A DNA stretch of 27,096 nt from an uncultured Actinotalea sp. (GCF_946885855.1 NZ_CAMPHH010000008.1:1-27096), one strand, 5' to 3'; counted from the first letter of the stretch, positions 6,949 through 16,049 are shown. Program-made: numbers and translations. Notes: generated by a model not told the origin, from the sequence alone.

Positions 6949-9348
6949 GTGAACCCTACGACGCGAAGCCCGGCGAGCACCACGACGACCAGGACGGCAC
7001 CGGGCACCGCCCCTGGGACCGCGGCCCGCGCGACGACGGACACGTCCCCCGCGACCACCACATCCACCTGGATCGACCCCGACGCCCCGCCCGAGGCCCG
7101 TGTCGCGGACCTGGTGTCCCGGATGACGCTGGAGGAGAAGTGCGCCCAGCTCGTGGGAGTGTGGGTCGGCGTCGATCCGGACGGCGGGGTCGCGCCCCTG
7201 CAGGACCGGACGATCGGCACGATGCCGCCGCTGGCGCAGGTCGTCCGGCACGGCATGGGCCATCTGGCGCGCACGTTCGGCACCCGGCCCGTCGACCCCG
7301 CCGAGGGCGCCCGCGCGCTGCGCCGCACGCAGGCGCAGGTCGCCGCGGCGAGCCGCTTCGGCCTGGCCGCGATCGCCCACGAGGAGTGCCTCACCGGGCT
7401 GACGGCGTGGCAGGCGACCGTCTTCCCGACGCCCCTGGCCTGGGGCGCGGCGTGGGACCCGGACCTCGTGGAGGAGATGGCCGCGGCGATCGGGACGACG
7501 ATGCGCGGCCTCGGCGTCCACCAGGGGCTCGCGCCCGTGCTCGACGTGGTGCGGGACCTGCGGTGGGGCCGCGTCGAGGAGTGCGTCGCGGAGGACCCGT
7601 ACCTCGTCGCCCGCACGGGCGCCGCCTACGTGCGCGGGCTCGAAGGGGCCGGCGTCGTCGCGACGCTCAAGCACTTCGTGGGGTACTCGGCGAGCCGCGG
7701 GGGCCGCAACCTCGCCCCGGTCTCCGTGGGTCCGCGCGAGCTGGCCGACGTGCTGCTCCCCCCGTTCGAGGCGGCGGTGCGCGAGGGCGGCGCACGCTCG
7801 GTGATGACGTCCTACACGGAGCTCGACGGCGTCCCGAGCGCCGCCGACCGCACACTCCTGACCGACCTGCTGCGGGACCGGTGGGGCTTCACGGGCACCG
7901 TCGTGGCCGACTACTTCGCCGTCACGTTCCTCGTCGGCCAGCACGGCGTGGCGGCCGACGACGGCGCCGCCGCGGCCCGCGCCCTGACCGCCGGGGTCGA
8001 CGTCGAGCTGCCTTCGCCGCGGTGCTACGTCGAGCCGCTCGTGGCGGAGGTCCGCGCCGGGCGCGTCGAGGAGGGCCTCGTGGACCGCGCGCTGGGCCGC
8101 GTCCTGCGGCAGAAGATCGACCTCGGGCTGCTCGACGGCGCGTGGGACCGCGAGACGGGCTCCGTGGACCTCGACCCGCCGGAGCACCGCGCGATCGCCC
8201 GGCGGCTCGCCGAACGCTCGATCGTCCTGCTGGCGCACGACGGCGCGCTGCCGCTCCCCGCCGGGCTGGGACGGGTCGCCGTCGTCGGGCCCAATGCGGA
8301 CGACCCCTACGCCCTCATGGGGTGCTACGCCTTCCCGAACCACGTCGGCGTCCGGCACCCGGAGGTGCCGCTCGGCGTGGCTGCACCCACCGTCCTCGAC
8401 GCCGTCCGCGCCGCCCTGCCGGACGCCGACGTCCGGCACGCCGAGGGCTGCGCCGTGAGGGACCCGGGGCTCGCTCTCGACGACGCCCTCCGGGCCGTGG
8501 ACGGCACCGAGGTCTGCCTGGCCGTCCTGGGCGACCGGGCGGGGCTGTTCGGTGCCGGGACGTCCGGCGAGGGCTGCGACACGCCGGACCTGGAGCTCCC
8601 CGGAGAGCAGGGCGCGTTGCTCGAGGCGCTGCTCGGGACGGGGGTTCCCGTCGTGGCCGTGCTCGTCAGCGGCCGACCCTACGTGCTCACGCCCTGGCTC
8701 GACCGCCTCGCCGGCGTGGTCCAGGCGTTCTTCCCGGGCGAGGAGGGAGCCGGAGCGATCGTGGACGTCCTCCTCGGGCGCCGGGAGCCCCAGGGACGCC
8801 TGCCCGTGTCGTTCCCGCGGCACAGCGGCGCCCAGCCCGGGACCTACCTGACGCCACCGCTCGGCGGACCGAGCGCTGTGTCGGCGCTGGACCCGACGCC
8901 GTCGTACCCGTTCGGCCACGGGCTCAGCTACACCACCGTCGCGTACGAGGACCTGGAGACTCCCGCCACGGCCACCACCGACGGCGTCGTGACCGTCTCC
9001 TGCACCGTGCGGAACACCGGCGCCCGACCGGTCGACGAGGTGGTGCAGCTCTACGTCCGGGACGTGGTGGCCGAGGTGACCCGGCCGGCGCTCGAGCTCG
9101 TGGGGTTCGTGCGGGTGCCCCTGGCCGCCGGCGACGCCGCGCGCGTGAGCTTCGCCCTGCACACCGACCGCCTGTCGTTCACGGGGCTGGATCTGCAGCG
9201 TGTCGTGGAGCCCGGGGAGGTGCTGGTCCACGTCGGCAGGTCGGCCGGCGACCTGCCGCTGGCGGCGTCGGTCGAGCTCACCGGTCCCCGGCGGGCCGTG
9301 CCCGATCGTCGTGTCCTCATGACGTCCGTGGACGTCCGCCCCGTCTGA
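6949..9348 (+). CDS. Glycoside hydrolase family 3 beta-glycosidase (beta-glucosidase/beta-xylosidase type)
   Basis: The protein has 799 residues from GTG 6949 (802 if GTG 6940 is used). The first ~40 residues are Thr/Ala/Pro-rich and look disordered. The GH3 N-terminal barrel then runs from 'ARVADLVSRMTLEEKCAQL' through 'LKHFVGYS' to 'GTVVADYFAV', whose Asp (residue 321) is the expected nucleophile. The C-terminal alpha/beta sandwich has 'GTSGEGCD', with Glu541 as candidate acid/base, and a fibronectin-III-like domain ends the chain ('SYPFGHGLSYT...'). No signal peptide is evident, so an intracellular oligosaccharide-hydrolysing role is likely. Sequence alone does not fix glucosidase versus xylosidase activity. 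It is divergent from the isomerase/dehydrogenase pair and probably shares its operator. Confidence 0.93.
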   Translation: MNPTTRSPASTTTTRTAPGTAPGTAARATTDTSPATTTSTWIDPDAPPEARVADLVSRMTLEEKCAQLVGVWVGVDPDGGVAPLQDRTIGTMPPLAQVVRHGMGHLARTFGTRPVDPAEGARALRRTQAQVAAASRFGLAAIAHEECLTGLTAWQATVFPTPLAWGAAWDPDLVEEMAAAIGTTMRGLGVHQGLAPVLDVVRDLRWGRVEECVAEDPYLVARTGAAYVRGLEGAGVVATLKHFVGYSASRGGRNLAPVSVGPRELADVLLPPFEAAVREGGARSVMTSYTELDGVPSAADRTLLTDLLRDRWGFTGTVVADYFAVTFLVGQHGVAADDGAAAARALTAGVDVELPSPRCYVEPLVAEVRAGRVEEGLVDRALGRVLRQKIDLGLLDGAWDRETGSVDLDPPEHRAIARRLAERSIVLLAHDGALPLPAGLGRVAVVGPNADDPYALMGCYAFPNHVGVRHPEVPLGVAAPTVLDAVRAALPDADVRHAEGCAVRDPGLALDDALRAVDGTEVCLAVLGDRAGLFGAGTSGEGCDTPDLELPGEQGALLEALLGTGVPVVAVLVSGRPYVLTPWLDRLAGVVQAFFPGEEGAGAIVDVLLGRREPQGRLPVSFPRHSGAQPGTYLTPPLGGPSAVSALDPTPSYPFGHGLSYTTVAYEDLETPATATTDGVVTVSCTVRNTGARPVDEVVQLYVRDVVAEVTRPALELVGFVRVPLAAGDAARVSFALHTDRLSFTGLDLQRVVEPGEVLVHVGRSAGDLPLAASVELTGPRRAVPDRRVLMTSVDVRPV

Positions 9349-9595
9349 CGCCCTCGCCACGCCCAGGCGGCAGGTCCCCGCCCGAGGGTCGCACCGGCGG
9401 GCGGAAGGTGCCGTCCGTGGCGAGTGCGAGCAGCAGGCGTCGGGCCGTCGCGATGCTGTCCGCGTCCTCCTCGCCCCGCAGGGCCGCGAGGGCGACGCCC
9501 TCCGCGGCCCGGCGCACGACCTGGGTGCGCTCGGCAGTCAACCCGTCGACGACCACCTGCTCTCGGCCCTCGGGTGCCGTCGTGCGAAGTCCCAC
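9317..9595 (-). CDS. Possible small hypothetical protein or gene remnant
   Basis: This 92-codon frame lies between the convergent GH3 and esterase genes and overlaps the ends of both (about 32 and 58 bases). Codons in the non-overlapping part are almost all G/C at the third position with mixed second positions, as in real genes here. The translation contains a plausible amphipathic helical stretch, 'RTQVVRRAAEGVALAALRG' then 'SIATARRLLLALATDG'. No clear Shine-Dalgarno supports the ATG at 9595, and I do not recognise a family. It may be the 3' remnant of a gene cut by a rearrangement. No function is proposed. Confidence 0.3.
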   Translation of the reverse strand: MGLRTTAPEGREQVVVDGLTAERTQVVRRAAEGVALAALRGEEDADSIATARRLLLALATDGTFRPPVRPSGGDLPPGRGEGVRRGGRPRTS

Positions 9596-10611
9596 GCGAT
9601 GGCGCTGGCGTCCGGGCCGGCGCGATCCGTGAAGAGGCCCTGACCGGCCGGGCCCGGCCAGGCGTGCCCCATGTCTCGGACGAGGTACGACTCGATCAGC
9701 GAGGCACCCTCCGGCGTGGTGAGGGCCGTGTGCACGAATCCATGCCGGTCCCGCTGCCTGGGGACCGTGGTCGCCCTCTCGACCAGGTCCAGGCTGTCGT
9801 TGAGGAGGCCGTCGTCGACGAGGTCATGGACGGCGACCCACTGCTCGGCGAGGCGCGTGGCGACGAGGGGCGGGACGACGTCGTCGTCCTCGCCCTGGAT
9901 CACGAGCAGCGGTACCGGCCGCGCCCGCTCCCCCATCTGGGACCACGCCTGGCGTGCCGTGTAGGCCGGTGGTGTCGCGTCGGGATCCTCCGGATCGACC
10001 TGGTTCAACCCGTACTCACCACCGGCCACGGCCGTGACGGTCGCGAAGACGTCGGGGTACGTGGCCGCGAGGATGACGGCGGTCCCCGCGCCGGACGAGG
10101 CGCCGGCGACATGCACGTGGTCCGGGTCGGCGTCGTAGTCCTCGACCACCTGCCGGGCCACGCCGGCGAGCAGCGCCGGTTCTCCCCTGTGCCGGTGCTG
10201 CTCCCGCGGGTCCGCCGAGTTCCAGCAGTTGATCGTGCTGCGGAACACCCGTTGCGTCGGGTAGACGACGATGAATCCCTCGCGGTCCGCCAGGTCGTTG
10301 AGCTGCGTCGTCGCCTTCATCGAGTTCCAGCCGTAGCCCGTCATCCCGCAGCCGTGGATCGCCATCAGCACCGGGAGACCAGCCCGGCCGTCGTGCCGGG
10401 GCGGAAGGTGGACCTGGTAACGCACCGACCCTGCGTCACCCTCGTACACGTGATTGCGGTCACCGTCGTCCACCCACCAGGGCAGACCCAGCTGGAAGAC
10501 GGCCGTGGCCAACCCGAGGGCGACCACGGGCACCAGCAGCATCCCGAGGTCCACCCGGACCGAGCGCCGGCGTCGGCGCAGCCGATCGGAGCGCGGCGTG
10601 ATCTCGACCAT
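9538..10611 (-). CDS. PHB depolymerase-like (LpqC-type) membrane-anchored esterase
   Basis: This 357-residue alpha/beta-hydrolase resembles the poly(3-hydroxybutyrate) depolymerase/feruloyl-esterase (LpqC, esterase PHB) family. An Arg-rich start is followed by one hydrophobic segment (about residues 21-45) without a lipobox Cys, so it is probably an uncleaved anchor facing outward. The oxyanion region is 'IHGCGMTG'. The nucleophile is Ser172 in 'GASSG', the acid is in 'GEDDDVVPP' (about Asp244) and the catalytic His is His316 in 'MGHAWPG'. 'CWNS' matches the family. The start at 10611 is chosen because AGGAAGGA lies just upstream; a longer frame to 10677 lacks this. It is the last gene of the - strand run, 135 bases after the SRPBCC gene, so it may have its own promoter. 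Confidence 0.88.
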   Translation of the reverse strand: MVEITPRSDRLRRRRRSVRVDLGMLLVPVVALGLATAVFQLGLPWWVDDGDRNHVYEGDAGSVRYQVHLPPRHDGRAGLPVLMAIHGCGMTGYGWNSMKATTQLNDLADREGFIVVYPTQRVFRSTINCWNSADPREQHRHRGEPALLAGVARQVVEDYDADPDHVHVAGASSGAGTAVILAATYPDVFATVTAVAGGEYGLNQVDPEDPDATPPAYTARQAWSQMGERARPVPLLVIQGEDDDVVPPLVATRLAEQWVAVHDLVDDGLLNDSLDLVERATTVPRQRDRHGFVHTALTTPEGASLIESYLVRDMGHAWPGPAGQGLFTDRAGPDASAIAWDFARRHPRAESRWSSTG

Positions 10612-10720
10612 GTCGTCCTTCCTCTCGAGCGCGGACCTGATCCCCGGCCCAGGGGGGCCTCCTGGTCGCGACGGCACCCACCGCGTCCGCGCCGGGCCCG
10701 GGCCTCTCGCGTTACCCGTC

Positions 10721-10734
10721 CCCGGCGCGCCGGG
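10721..10734. other. Perfect 14-bp GC palindrome in gap before the esterase gene
   Basis: CCCGGCGCGCCGGG is a perfect palindrome in the 135-base gap between the SRPBCC stop and the esterase start, next to a second palindrome, CCGGGCCCGG (10692-10701). It could act as a hairpin terminator for the upstream genes on the - strand, or as a protein-binding site. It has no T-tract. Confidence 0.35.
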
Positions 10735-10746
10735 ACACGCGCCCCC

Positions 10747-11229
10747 TCAGGCGCCGTCGACGGCGGTGGGCCCTCGAGCGCCGTCGTCCTCCCCGGCGAC
10801 GGCCTCGACCCGACGCCTCAGCGCCTCGTTGAAGGCGGTGAACCCTGCGTGGCTGTTCCCCGCGGCGCCCTTGAAGAGGGCGACGAGCAACCCCGAGAAG
10901 CGTTCGCCGTGGGTCAACCGGGTGCTTCCGTCGGGGTTCTCGGTGAGGACGAAGGAGTGCACCCCGTCGAACAGCCCCCCGACGCCCAGCCGACCGATCC
11001 AGCGCAGCTCCTCCGGCGGGGTGGCCACGAGCACCGTGGGCCGGAAGGTCGTGCCCCGACCACCTCGGCCGGCCAGGTGGACCACCAGCCGTCGGCCCAC
11101 CTCCGCGGTGCCCTCGATGGAGTCCATGAACGGGTTCCAGTCGGGGTAGGCCGGGAAGTCGGTCAGGACCTCCCAGACGGCCTGGCGACCGGCGGCGATG
11201 TCGATCGTGGTGCTGACCGAGACGCTCAT
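10747..11229 (-). CDS. SRPBCC (START/polyketide cyclase-like) family protein
   Basis: This 160-residue protein has the signatures of the SRPBCC helix-grip fold: an N-terminal strand 'VSVSTTIDIAAGRQAVWEVLTDFPAYPDWNPF', a middle 'LRWIGRL..GLFDGVHSFVLTE' and a long C-terminal helix with 'FNEALRRRVEAV'. Such proteins bind hydrophobic ligands in a deep cavity, and the ligand here is unknown. The ATG at 11229 overlaps the stop of the DUF5996 gene (ATGA), so the two are translationally coupled and probably work together. No membrane segment or signal is seen, so it is cytoplasmic. Confidence 0.88.
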   Translation of the reverse strand: MSVSVSTTIDIAAGRQAVWEVLTDFPAYPDWNPFMDSIEGTAEVGRRLVVHLAGRGGRGTTFRPTVLVATPPEELRWIGRLGVGGLFDGVHSFVLTENPDGSTRLTHGERFSGLLVALFKGAAGNSHAGFTAFNEALRRRVEAVAGEDDGARGPTAVDGA

Positions 11230-12200
11230 GGTCTGCTCCCCCGTCCTCGGTCACGACCTGCGCCGTGCTGGGGCCACCTGGCCGGGTCGGCCTCCAGGGC
11301 CGGCCGGTCCCACGCGCCCCGGTCGGCGGCGGCGGCATAGGTGCTGTGCAGGAACTGGGCGAGGGTCCGGTCCGGGTCGGCGGAGTCGGCCACCGCCTCG
11401 TAGGGCAGGAGGAACTGGCCGTTCGTGACGCTGTAGAACGCCGCGTCCGGCGCGACGGGGTAGTCCGCGAACCGGTCGGGCTCGGGGTAGGCGTAGGCGT
11501 AGAACGCGCCCTCCTCGCCGCCACCGGGCCAGAACCCGGCGCTGCTCAGCTCACGGGAGTAGCCCTCGACCATCACCCAGTCGCCGCAGTTCGGGGCGCC
11601 TCCGGGGTGCTCGGGGGCTGACCGACCGGAGAACCGGGTGCACGCGAGGTCCATGGCGCCCCAGAAGAAGTGCACCGGGCTGACCTTGCCCACGAAGTGG
11701 GAGCGGAACTCGCCCAGGCCGTGGTCGGCCTGCACCAGCTGCTGCCAGAAGAGGTGGGCCGCGACCGGGTCGTAGGTCGCGTGCTGGTCGTCCTCGGGGA
11801 ACGGGATGGCCGGGTCCACCTCGTTCGGCCGGACGTCGATGACGACGTCGACGCCCAGCTCGTCGAGTGCCTGCATGGTGGCGCCGTAGAACTCGGAGAC
11901 GGGTCGTGAGAAGAGGCCGACGAGTCGCTCCTCACCGGCGCTGCTGCGCACCCGGAGGTGGTGGGTGACGAAGTCGAGCTCGAGGTCGAAGGACCCGCCG
12001 CGGTAGGGGATCGCTCCCGTGGTGAGCCCACGGGGGCTGACGTACAGGGTGACCTGCCACCAGTGGTTGACCAGAGGGCTCTGGGAGAGCCGGATCTTTC
12101 CCACGACCTGGGTCCACATGTGCAGGGTGTCGCGGGTCTCGGTCCAGTCCTCGACCCGCAGTCGGGGCCAGTCGCGAGGTGAGGCGATACGCGCCGTCAT
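11226..12200 (-). CDS. DUF5996 family protein
   Basis: This 324-residue protein matches the pattern of DUF5996: 'WPRLRVEDWTETRDTLHMWTQVVGKIRL', 'HWWQVTLYVSPRGLTT', 'FDLELDFVTHHLRVR' and 'SPVHFFWGAMDLACTRFSGR'. The family is widespread in bacteria and its biochemical role is not established. The 'H...NHWWQ' and 'HFFWG..DLA.TRFSGR' blocks are the conserved core. The protein is Trp-rich and has no export signal. The start at 12200 has an excellent ribosome-binding site (GGAGAAGGAGG just upstream). It is separated by only 21 bases from the flavodoxin-like gene upstream and overlaps the SRPBCC gene downstream. Its tail, after about residue 300, is basic and probably disordered. Confidence 0.88.
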   Translation of the reverse strand: MTARIASPRDWPRLRVEDWTETRDTLHMWTQVVGKIRLSQSPLVNHWWQVTLYVSPRGLTTGAIPYRGGSFDLELDFVTHHLRVRSSAGEERLVGLFSRPVSEFYGATMQALDELGVDVVIDVRPNEVDPAIPFPEDDQHATYDPVAAHLFWQQLVQADHGLGEFRSHFVGKVSPVHFFWGAMDLACTRFSGRSAPEHPGGAPNCGDWVMVEGYSRELSSAGFWPGGGEEGAFYAYAYPEPDRFADYPVAPDAAFYSVTNGQFLLPYEAVADSADPDRTLAQFLHSTYAAAADRGAWDRPALEADPARWPQHGAGRDRGRGSRP

Positions 12201-12221
12201 GGTTCCTCCTTCTCCATCGGC

Positions 12222-12953
12222 TCAGCGGTGCTCGGGGTTGTCCTGGTCGGGCGCGCAGCCGGCGTCCCACTCGCTGCGTCGGTTCCCGTACGCCGGGATG
12301 CCGCCCGAGGCGCGCAGCATCACGGCGAGGTGCATGAGGTTGTAGGTCATGAACGTGGTGTTGCGGTTGGTGAAGTCGTTCTCCGGGCCACCCGACCCCG
12401 GGTCCAGGTAGGACGGACCCGGGCCGGCCGCGCCGACCCAGCCGGCGTCGGCCTGCGGCGGGATGGTGAAGCCGAGGTGCTGCAGGCTGTAGAGGAGGTT
12501 CATCGCGCAGTGCTTCACGCCGTCCTCGTTGCCGGTGATGACGCAGCCGGCGACGCGGCCGTAGTAGGCGTACTGACCGGCGTCGTTGAGCACGCCTGAG
12601 CTGGCGTAGAGCCGCTCGACGACCCGCTTCATCACCGAGCTGTTGTCCCCGAGCCAGACGGGCCCCGCGAGGACCAGGATGTCGGCGTCCAGCACCTTCT
12701 CGAGGAGGGCGGGCCACTCGTCCGACACGGCGCCGTGCTCGGTCATGTCCGGCCACACGCCGGTGGCGATGTCGTGGTCGACGGCCCGGATCTCCTCGAC
12801 CCGGACCCCGTGCCTCCGCATCAGACGTGAGCTGACCCGGGCCAGACCCTCCGTGTGGCTGGGTTCCGGCGAGCGCTTCAGGGTCGCGCTGACGAACAGT
12901 GCCCGGAGTCCGTCGAACCGGGGTGGCGCGGCGGCCACGCGGCCGGCGGTCAC
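12222..12953 (-). CDS. Flavodoxin-like NAD(P)H-dependent FMN reductase family protein
   Basis: This 243-residue protein has the flavodoxin-like fold of the NADPH-dependent FMN reductase group. It shows 'ALFVSATLKRSPEPSHTEGLA' (phosphate-binding loop region, with Ser/Thr for FMN phosphate), then 'LEKVLDADILVLAGPVWLGDNSSVMKRVVERL' (the 'P.W.g..s...K...DR' type motif) and 'RVAGCVITGNEDG'. It likely binds FMN and reduces quinones, flavins or other small molecules in the cytoplasm; the substrate is unknown. The start is a GTG at 12953 that overlaps the stop of the GNAT gene (GTGA), so the two are translationally coupled. Between about residues 173 and 230 it has a longer tail than minimal flavodoxins, rich in Gly and Asn. 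Confidence 0.88.
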   Translation of the reverse strand: MTAGRVAAAPPRFDGLRALFVSATLKRSPEPSHTEGLARVSSRLMRRHGVRVEEIRAVDHDIATGVWPDMTEHGAVSDEWPALLEKVLDADILVLAGPVWLGDNSSVMKRVVERLYASSGVLNDAGQYAYYGRVAGCVITGNEDGVKHCAMNLLYSLQHLGFTIPPQADAGWVGAAGPGPSYLDPGSGGPENDFTNRNTTFMTYNLMHLAVMLRASGGIPAYGNRRSEWDAGCAPDQDNPEHR

Positions 12954-13282
12954 GTCGGTCCCCTGTCGACGAGCTCGACGCGAGGCACGGTGAACAGGAC
13001 GTCGAGCGACTCCGGGTGCCGGCGCAGCCAGCTCCGGATGAACGGACAGGTGACCAGCGCCTTCAGTCCGCGCTCTCGGATGTCGTCGAGAGCCGCTCGC
13101 GCCAGGGCGTCGCCGACTCCTCGGCCCTCGAAGGAAGGGCCGACCTCGGTGTGGGTGAGGACGACCAGCCCGTCGCTCTCCCGGTACTCGACGAACCCTG
13201 CGACCCCGCGCCCGGCGATACGGGCCTCGTAGCGTCGTGGGCCTGGTTCCCTGCTGACGGTGACGTCGGTGGACGTGATCAT
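12950..13282 (-). CDS. Small GNAT-fold N-acetyltransferase (YjdJ type)
   Basis: This 110-residue protein fits the short GCN5-related acetyltransferase group of YjdJ-like proteins. 'RYEARIAGRGVAGFVEYRE' supplies the first strands, 'HTEVGPSFEGRGVGDALARAALDDIRERG' holds the acetyl-CoA loop (GRGVG), and 'VTCPFIRSWLRRHPE' is the diagnostic end of this group. The protein is expected to bind acetyl-CoA in the cytoplasm; its acceptor is unknown. It starts at ATG 13282, with AGAGGA about 10 bases upstream. It lies 51 bases after the alpha/beta hydrolase and overlaps the flavodoxin-like gene, so it belongs to the same - strand transcript. Confidence 0.9.
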   Translation of the reverse strand: MITSTDVTVSREPGPRRYEARIAGRGVAGFVEYRESDGLVVLTHTEVGPSFEGRGVGDALARAALDDIRERGLKALVTCPFIRSWLRRHPESLDVLFTVPRVELVDRGPT

Positions 13283-13333
13283 GCTTCTCGGTCCTCTCGG
13301 TGGCGGGTGCGGTGGCAGGTCGTCATCGGGCCG

Positions 13334-14276
<943 letters not shown>

Positions 14277-14282
<6 letters not shown>

Positions 14283-15254
14283 GTCCAGGGCGTCGGCGAC
14301 GGACCGGAGGGCCTCGTGGAACGCGTGCGCGCTCTGGAAGCGCCGGTCCCTGTCCTTCGCGAGCGCCTTGGCGATGACGGCGTCGAGCGACGCGACGCCT
14401 GTGCCCGCCGGTGGCGCTTCTTCGTGGACGTGCTGGAAGGCCACCGCCACCGCGTCGTCGCCGCGGAAGGGTGGCCGCCCCGTGAGCAGCTCGAAGAGGA
14501 GGCAGCCGGCGGAGTAGACATCGCTGCGGGCGTCCGTGGTCGCCCCTCGCGCCTGCTCGGGCGAGAGATACGCAGGTGTCCCGAGGAATGCTCGGGACTG
14601 GGTGACGGTTGCAGCCGCCTCGCCCATGGCCCGCGCGATGCCGAAGTCGACCAGCTTGACGTCCCCTGCTGCGGTGACCATCACGTTGGCGGGCTTGATG
14701 TCACGGTGGACGACGCCTGCGCGATGGCTGGCCCCGAGTGCCGAGAGGACACCCAGGAGGTGCTCGATCGACGTCCGGGGCGTCAGCTCGCCCCTGGTGA
14801 GGAGGTCTCGCAAGGTCCAGCCGGCGACGTACTCCATGACGATGTACGGCGCACCGTGCGGGTCGGCGTCGTCCGCCCCGTCGGGGCCGGTGCCGTGGAA
14901 GGCGACGATGCAGGCGTGGTCGAGGCCCCTCAGCACCCGCGCCTCGCGCCGCAGGCCGGTCCGGAACAGCGGGTCGTCCACCACCGTGCTGCGGAGAGCC
15001 TTGACGGCGACCCAGCGGCCCGTCTGCAGGTCGCGGCCCCTGCGCACCACGGCCATCCCGCCGCTGCCGATGACCTCACCCACCACGAAGCGGCCGGAGA
15101 GCACTCGACCCGGACTGACCGGCGCGCTCTCCGGTGCAGGTGCCGTCGGGCCGGTGCGCCGACGGCGCCGCGCGCCCTGGGGCTGGGCAGTGGGGATGCC
15201 GGGCCGACGAGGGAGCACGCAACCGTCGACGTCAGTGGCGATGTCCGTGGGCAT
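14277..15254 (-). CDS. Soluble Hanks-type Ser/Thr protein kinase (PknB-like catalytic domain only)
   Basis: This 325-residue protein has a disordered, Arg/Pro-rich leader (about residues 1-50) and one complete kinase domain. It contains the glycine loop 'GEVIGSGGMAVV', Lys85 in 'VAVKAL', Glu104 in the C-helix, 'HRDIKPANV' (catalytic Asp185), DFG at 203-205 and 'GTPAYLSPEQ' in the activation segment. All catalytic residues are present, so it should be active. Unlike PknB, it ends at the kinase domain with no transmembrane helix or PASTA repeats, so it is cytoplasmic and its signal input is unclear. The start is ATG 15254 with GAGAGGA about 7 bases upstream. It heads the - strand gene run and is divergent from a decayed LuxR-family regulator. 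Confidence 0.94.
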
Positions 15255-15314
15255 GGCGGTCCTCTCGTGTGGTGGGGAGCCCGTGGGCCGGACTCCGAGG
15301 GAGTCGGTGGTTCG

Positions 15315-15459
15315 CGGCTCGTTGCCGTGTCACCAATGTCGTCCCGGGTGAGGCGTCATCGCGTCGGTGGGATGTCCGCATCGGATGGCCGGTCACGACC
15401 CGCGGACCCGGGTCGGGTGTGGTGTTCCGTCGCTCGCGTCGGTGACAACCACCTAGTGC
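15315..15459 (+). promoter_or_regulatory. Upstream region of the decayed LAL regulator, homologous to that of the intact one
   Basis: This stretch aligns by eye, nearly without gaps, to 18562-18706, upstream of the intact LuxR-type gene. The best-conserved part is a 26-bp block (15434-15459) with one mismatch to 18681-18706. It contains GGTGACAACCACC (15441-15453), an imperfect palindrome. CGCGTCGGTG occurs at 15360 and 15435, a 75-base spacing also found in the other region. It lies between the kinase start and the pseudogene and may still serve the kinase operon. Confidence 0.6.
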
Positions 15460-15484
15460 TGCGTCCGGGCCGGTGCGACGAACG

Positions 15485-15960
15485 GTGAGGAGACGACCCG
15501 GCGGGACCTCGTGGGTCGTGGAGCACGAGACGGTCGAGCGGGTCCTGGCCGAGGCGCGGGCCGGGCGCAGCGGAGCGCTGATGCTGCGCGGGGAGGCAGG
15601 GATCGGCAAGACCGCCCTGCTGGACCTCGCCCGCGAGACCGCCGCTGACACCGGCCACCGACGCCGCACCCGACCAGGACAGGCACGCCCGGCTGGACGC
15701 GTCCCTGTCGCGCGAGACCTCCCTCGACGCGCTCGACGCGGCGACCACCCTCGCTGCCTGGCGCGGGCGCAGCGCCGGGGTGCTCGAGGCCCGGACCCTG
15801 GTCGGCCAGGGTGCGGACGGGCGAGGCACCGGCGCAGCGGTCACCTGGGCGCTGCGCGCGTCGGCGGTGCTCCGCACCGGTTGCGGAGCTACCAGGCGCC
15901 GATCGACGCCGCAGCGCAGGCGTGCGAGACCGATGAGCTGCCGCAGAGCACCGTCGCCCG
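15485..15960 (+). pseudogene. Decayed LuxR-family LAL regulator (N-terminal ATPase piece joined to a TPR-region piece)
   Basis: The left part encodes 'ETVERVLAEARAGRSG' and a perfect Walker A, 'GEAGIGKTALLDLARE', closely matching the intact regulator that starts near 18732. After about 15648 the frame changes and homology jumps to a region over 600 residues further on: 'TTLAAWRGRSAGVLEARTLV' matches 'LNLAAWRGEQPEALELLATT' of the intact protein. A second frame change gives 'RYQAPIDAAAQACETDELPQSTVAR', matching its 'YDKALAAAGRLYELDELAHSSVAL'. Walker B, most of the sensor region and the C-terminal DNA-binding helix-turn-helix are missing. Near the start, 'DLVGR' and 'EHETV' are also in different frames. 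It is a deleted and frameshifted paralogue with no likely function. Confidence 0.85.
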
Positions 15961-16017
15961 ACAGAGCAGGCGAGGGCACCCCGGCATGCTCGGCATCACC
16001 GAGCGGGGGCCGCGGAG

Positions 16018-16037
16018 GCAGCTGCAGCTGCAGCTGC
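16018..16037. repeat. Short GCAGCT hexamer repeat
   Basis: About 3.3 copies of GCAGCT lie between the end of the regulator remnant and the ABC permease stop. The run overlaps CTGCAG palindromes and is probably a slippage product in non-coding DNA. Confidence 0.6.
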
Positions 16038-16049
16038 GGTGACGACCGG

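Noticed and set aside
9372..9403. Possible terminator after the GH3 gene (GCCCG / CGGGC arms)
   Set aside because: The arms are only 5-6 bp with a loop of about 13 bases, which is weak for this GC content and lies inside a coding-like frame.
5826..9632. A 1268-codon + strand frame over the dehydrogenase/isomerase genes and GH3
   Set aside because: It is compositionally biased and overlaps three genes with identified catalytic motifs, so it is a GC-driven open frame.
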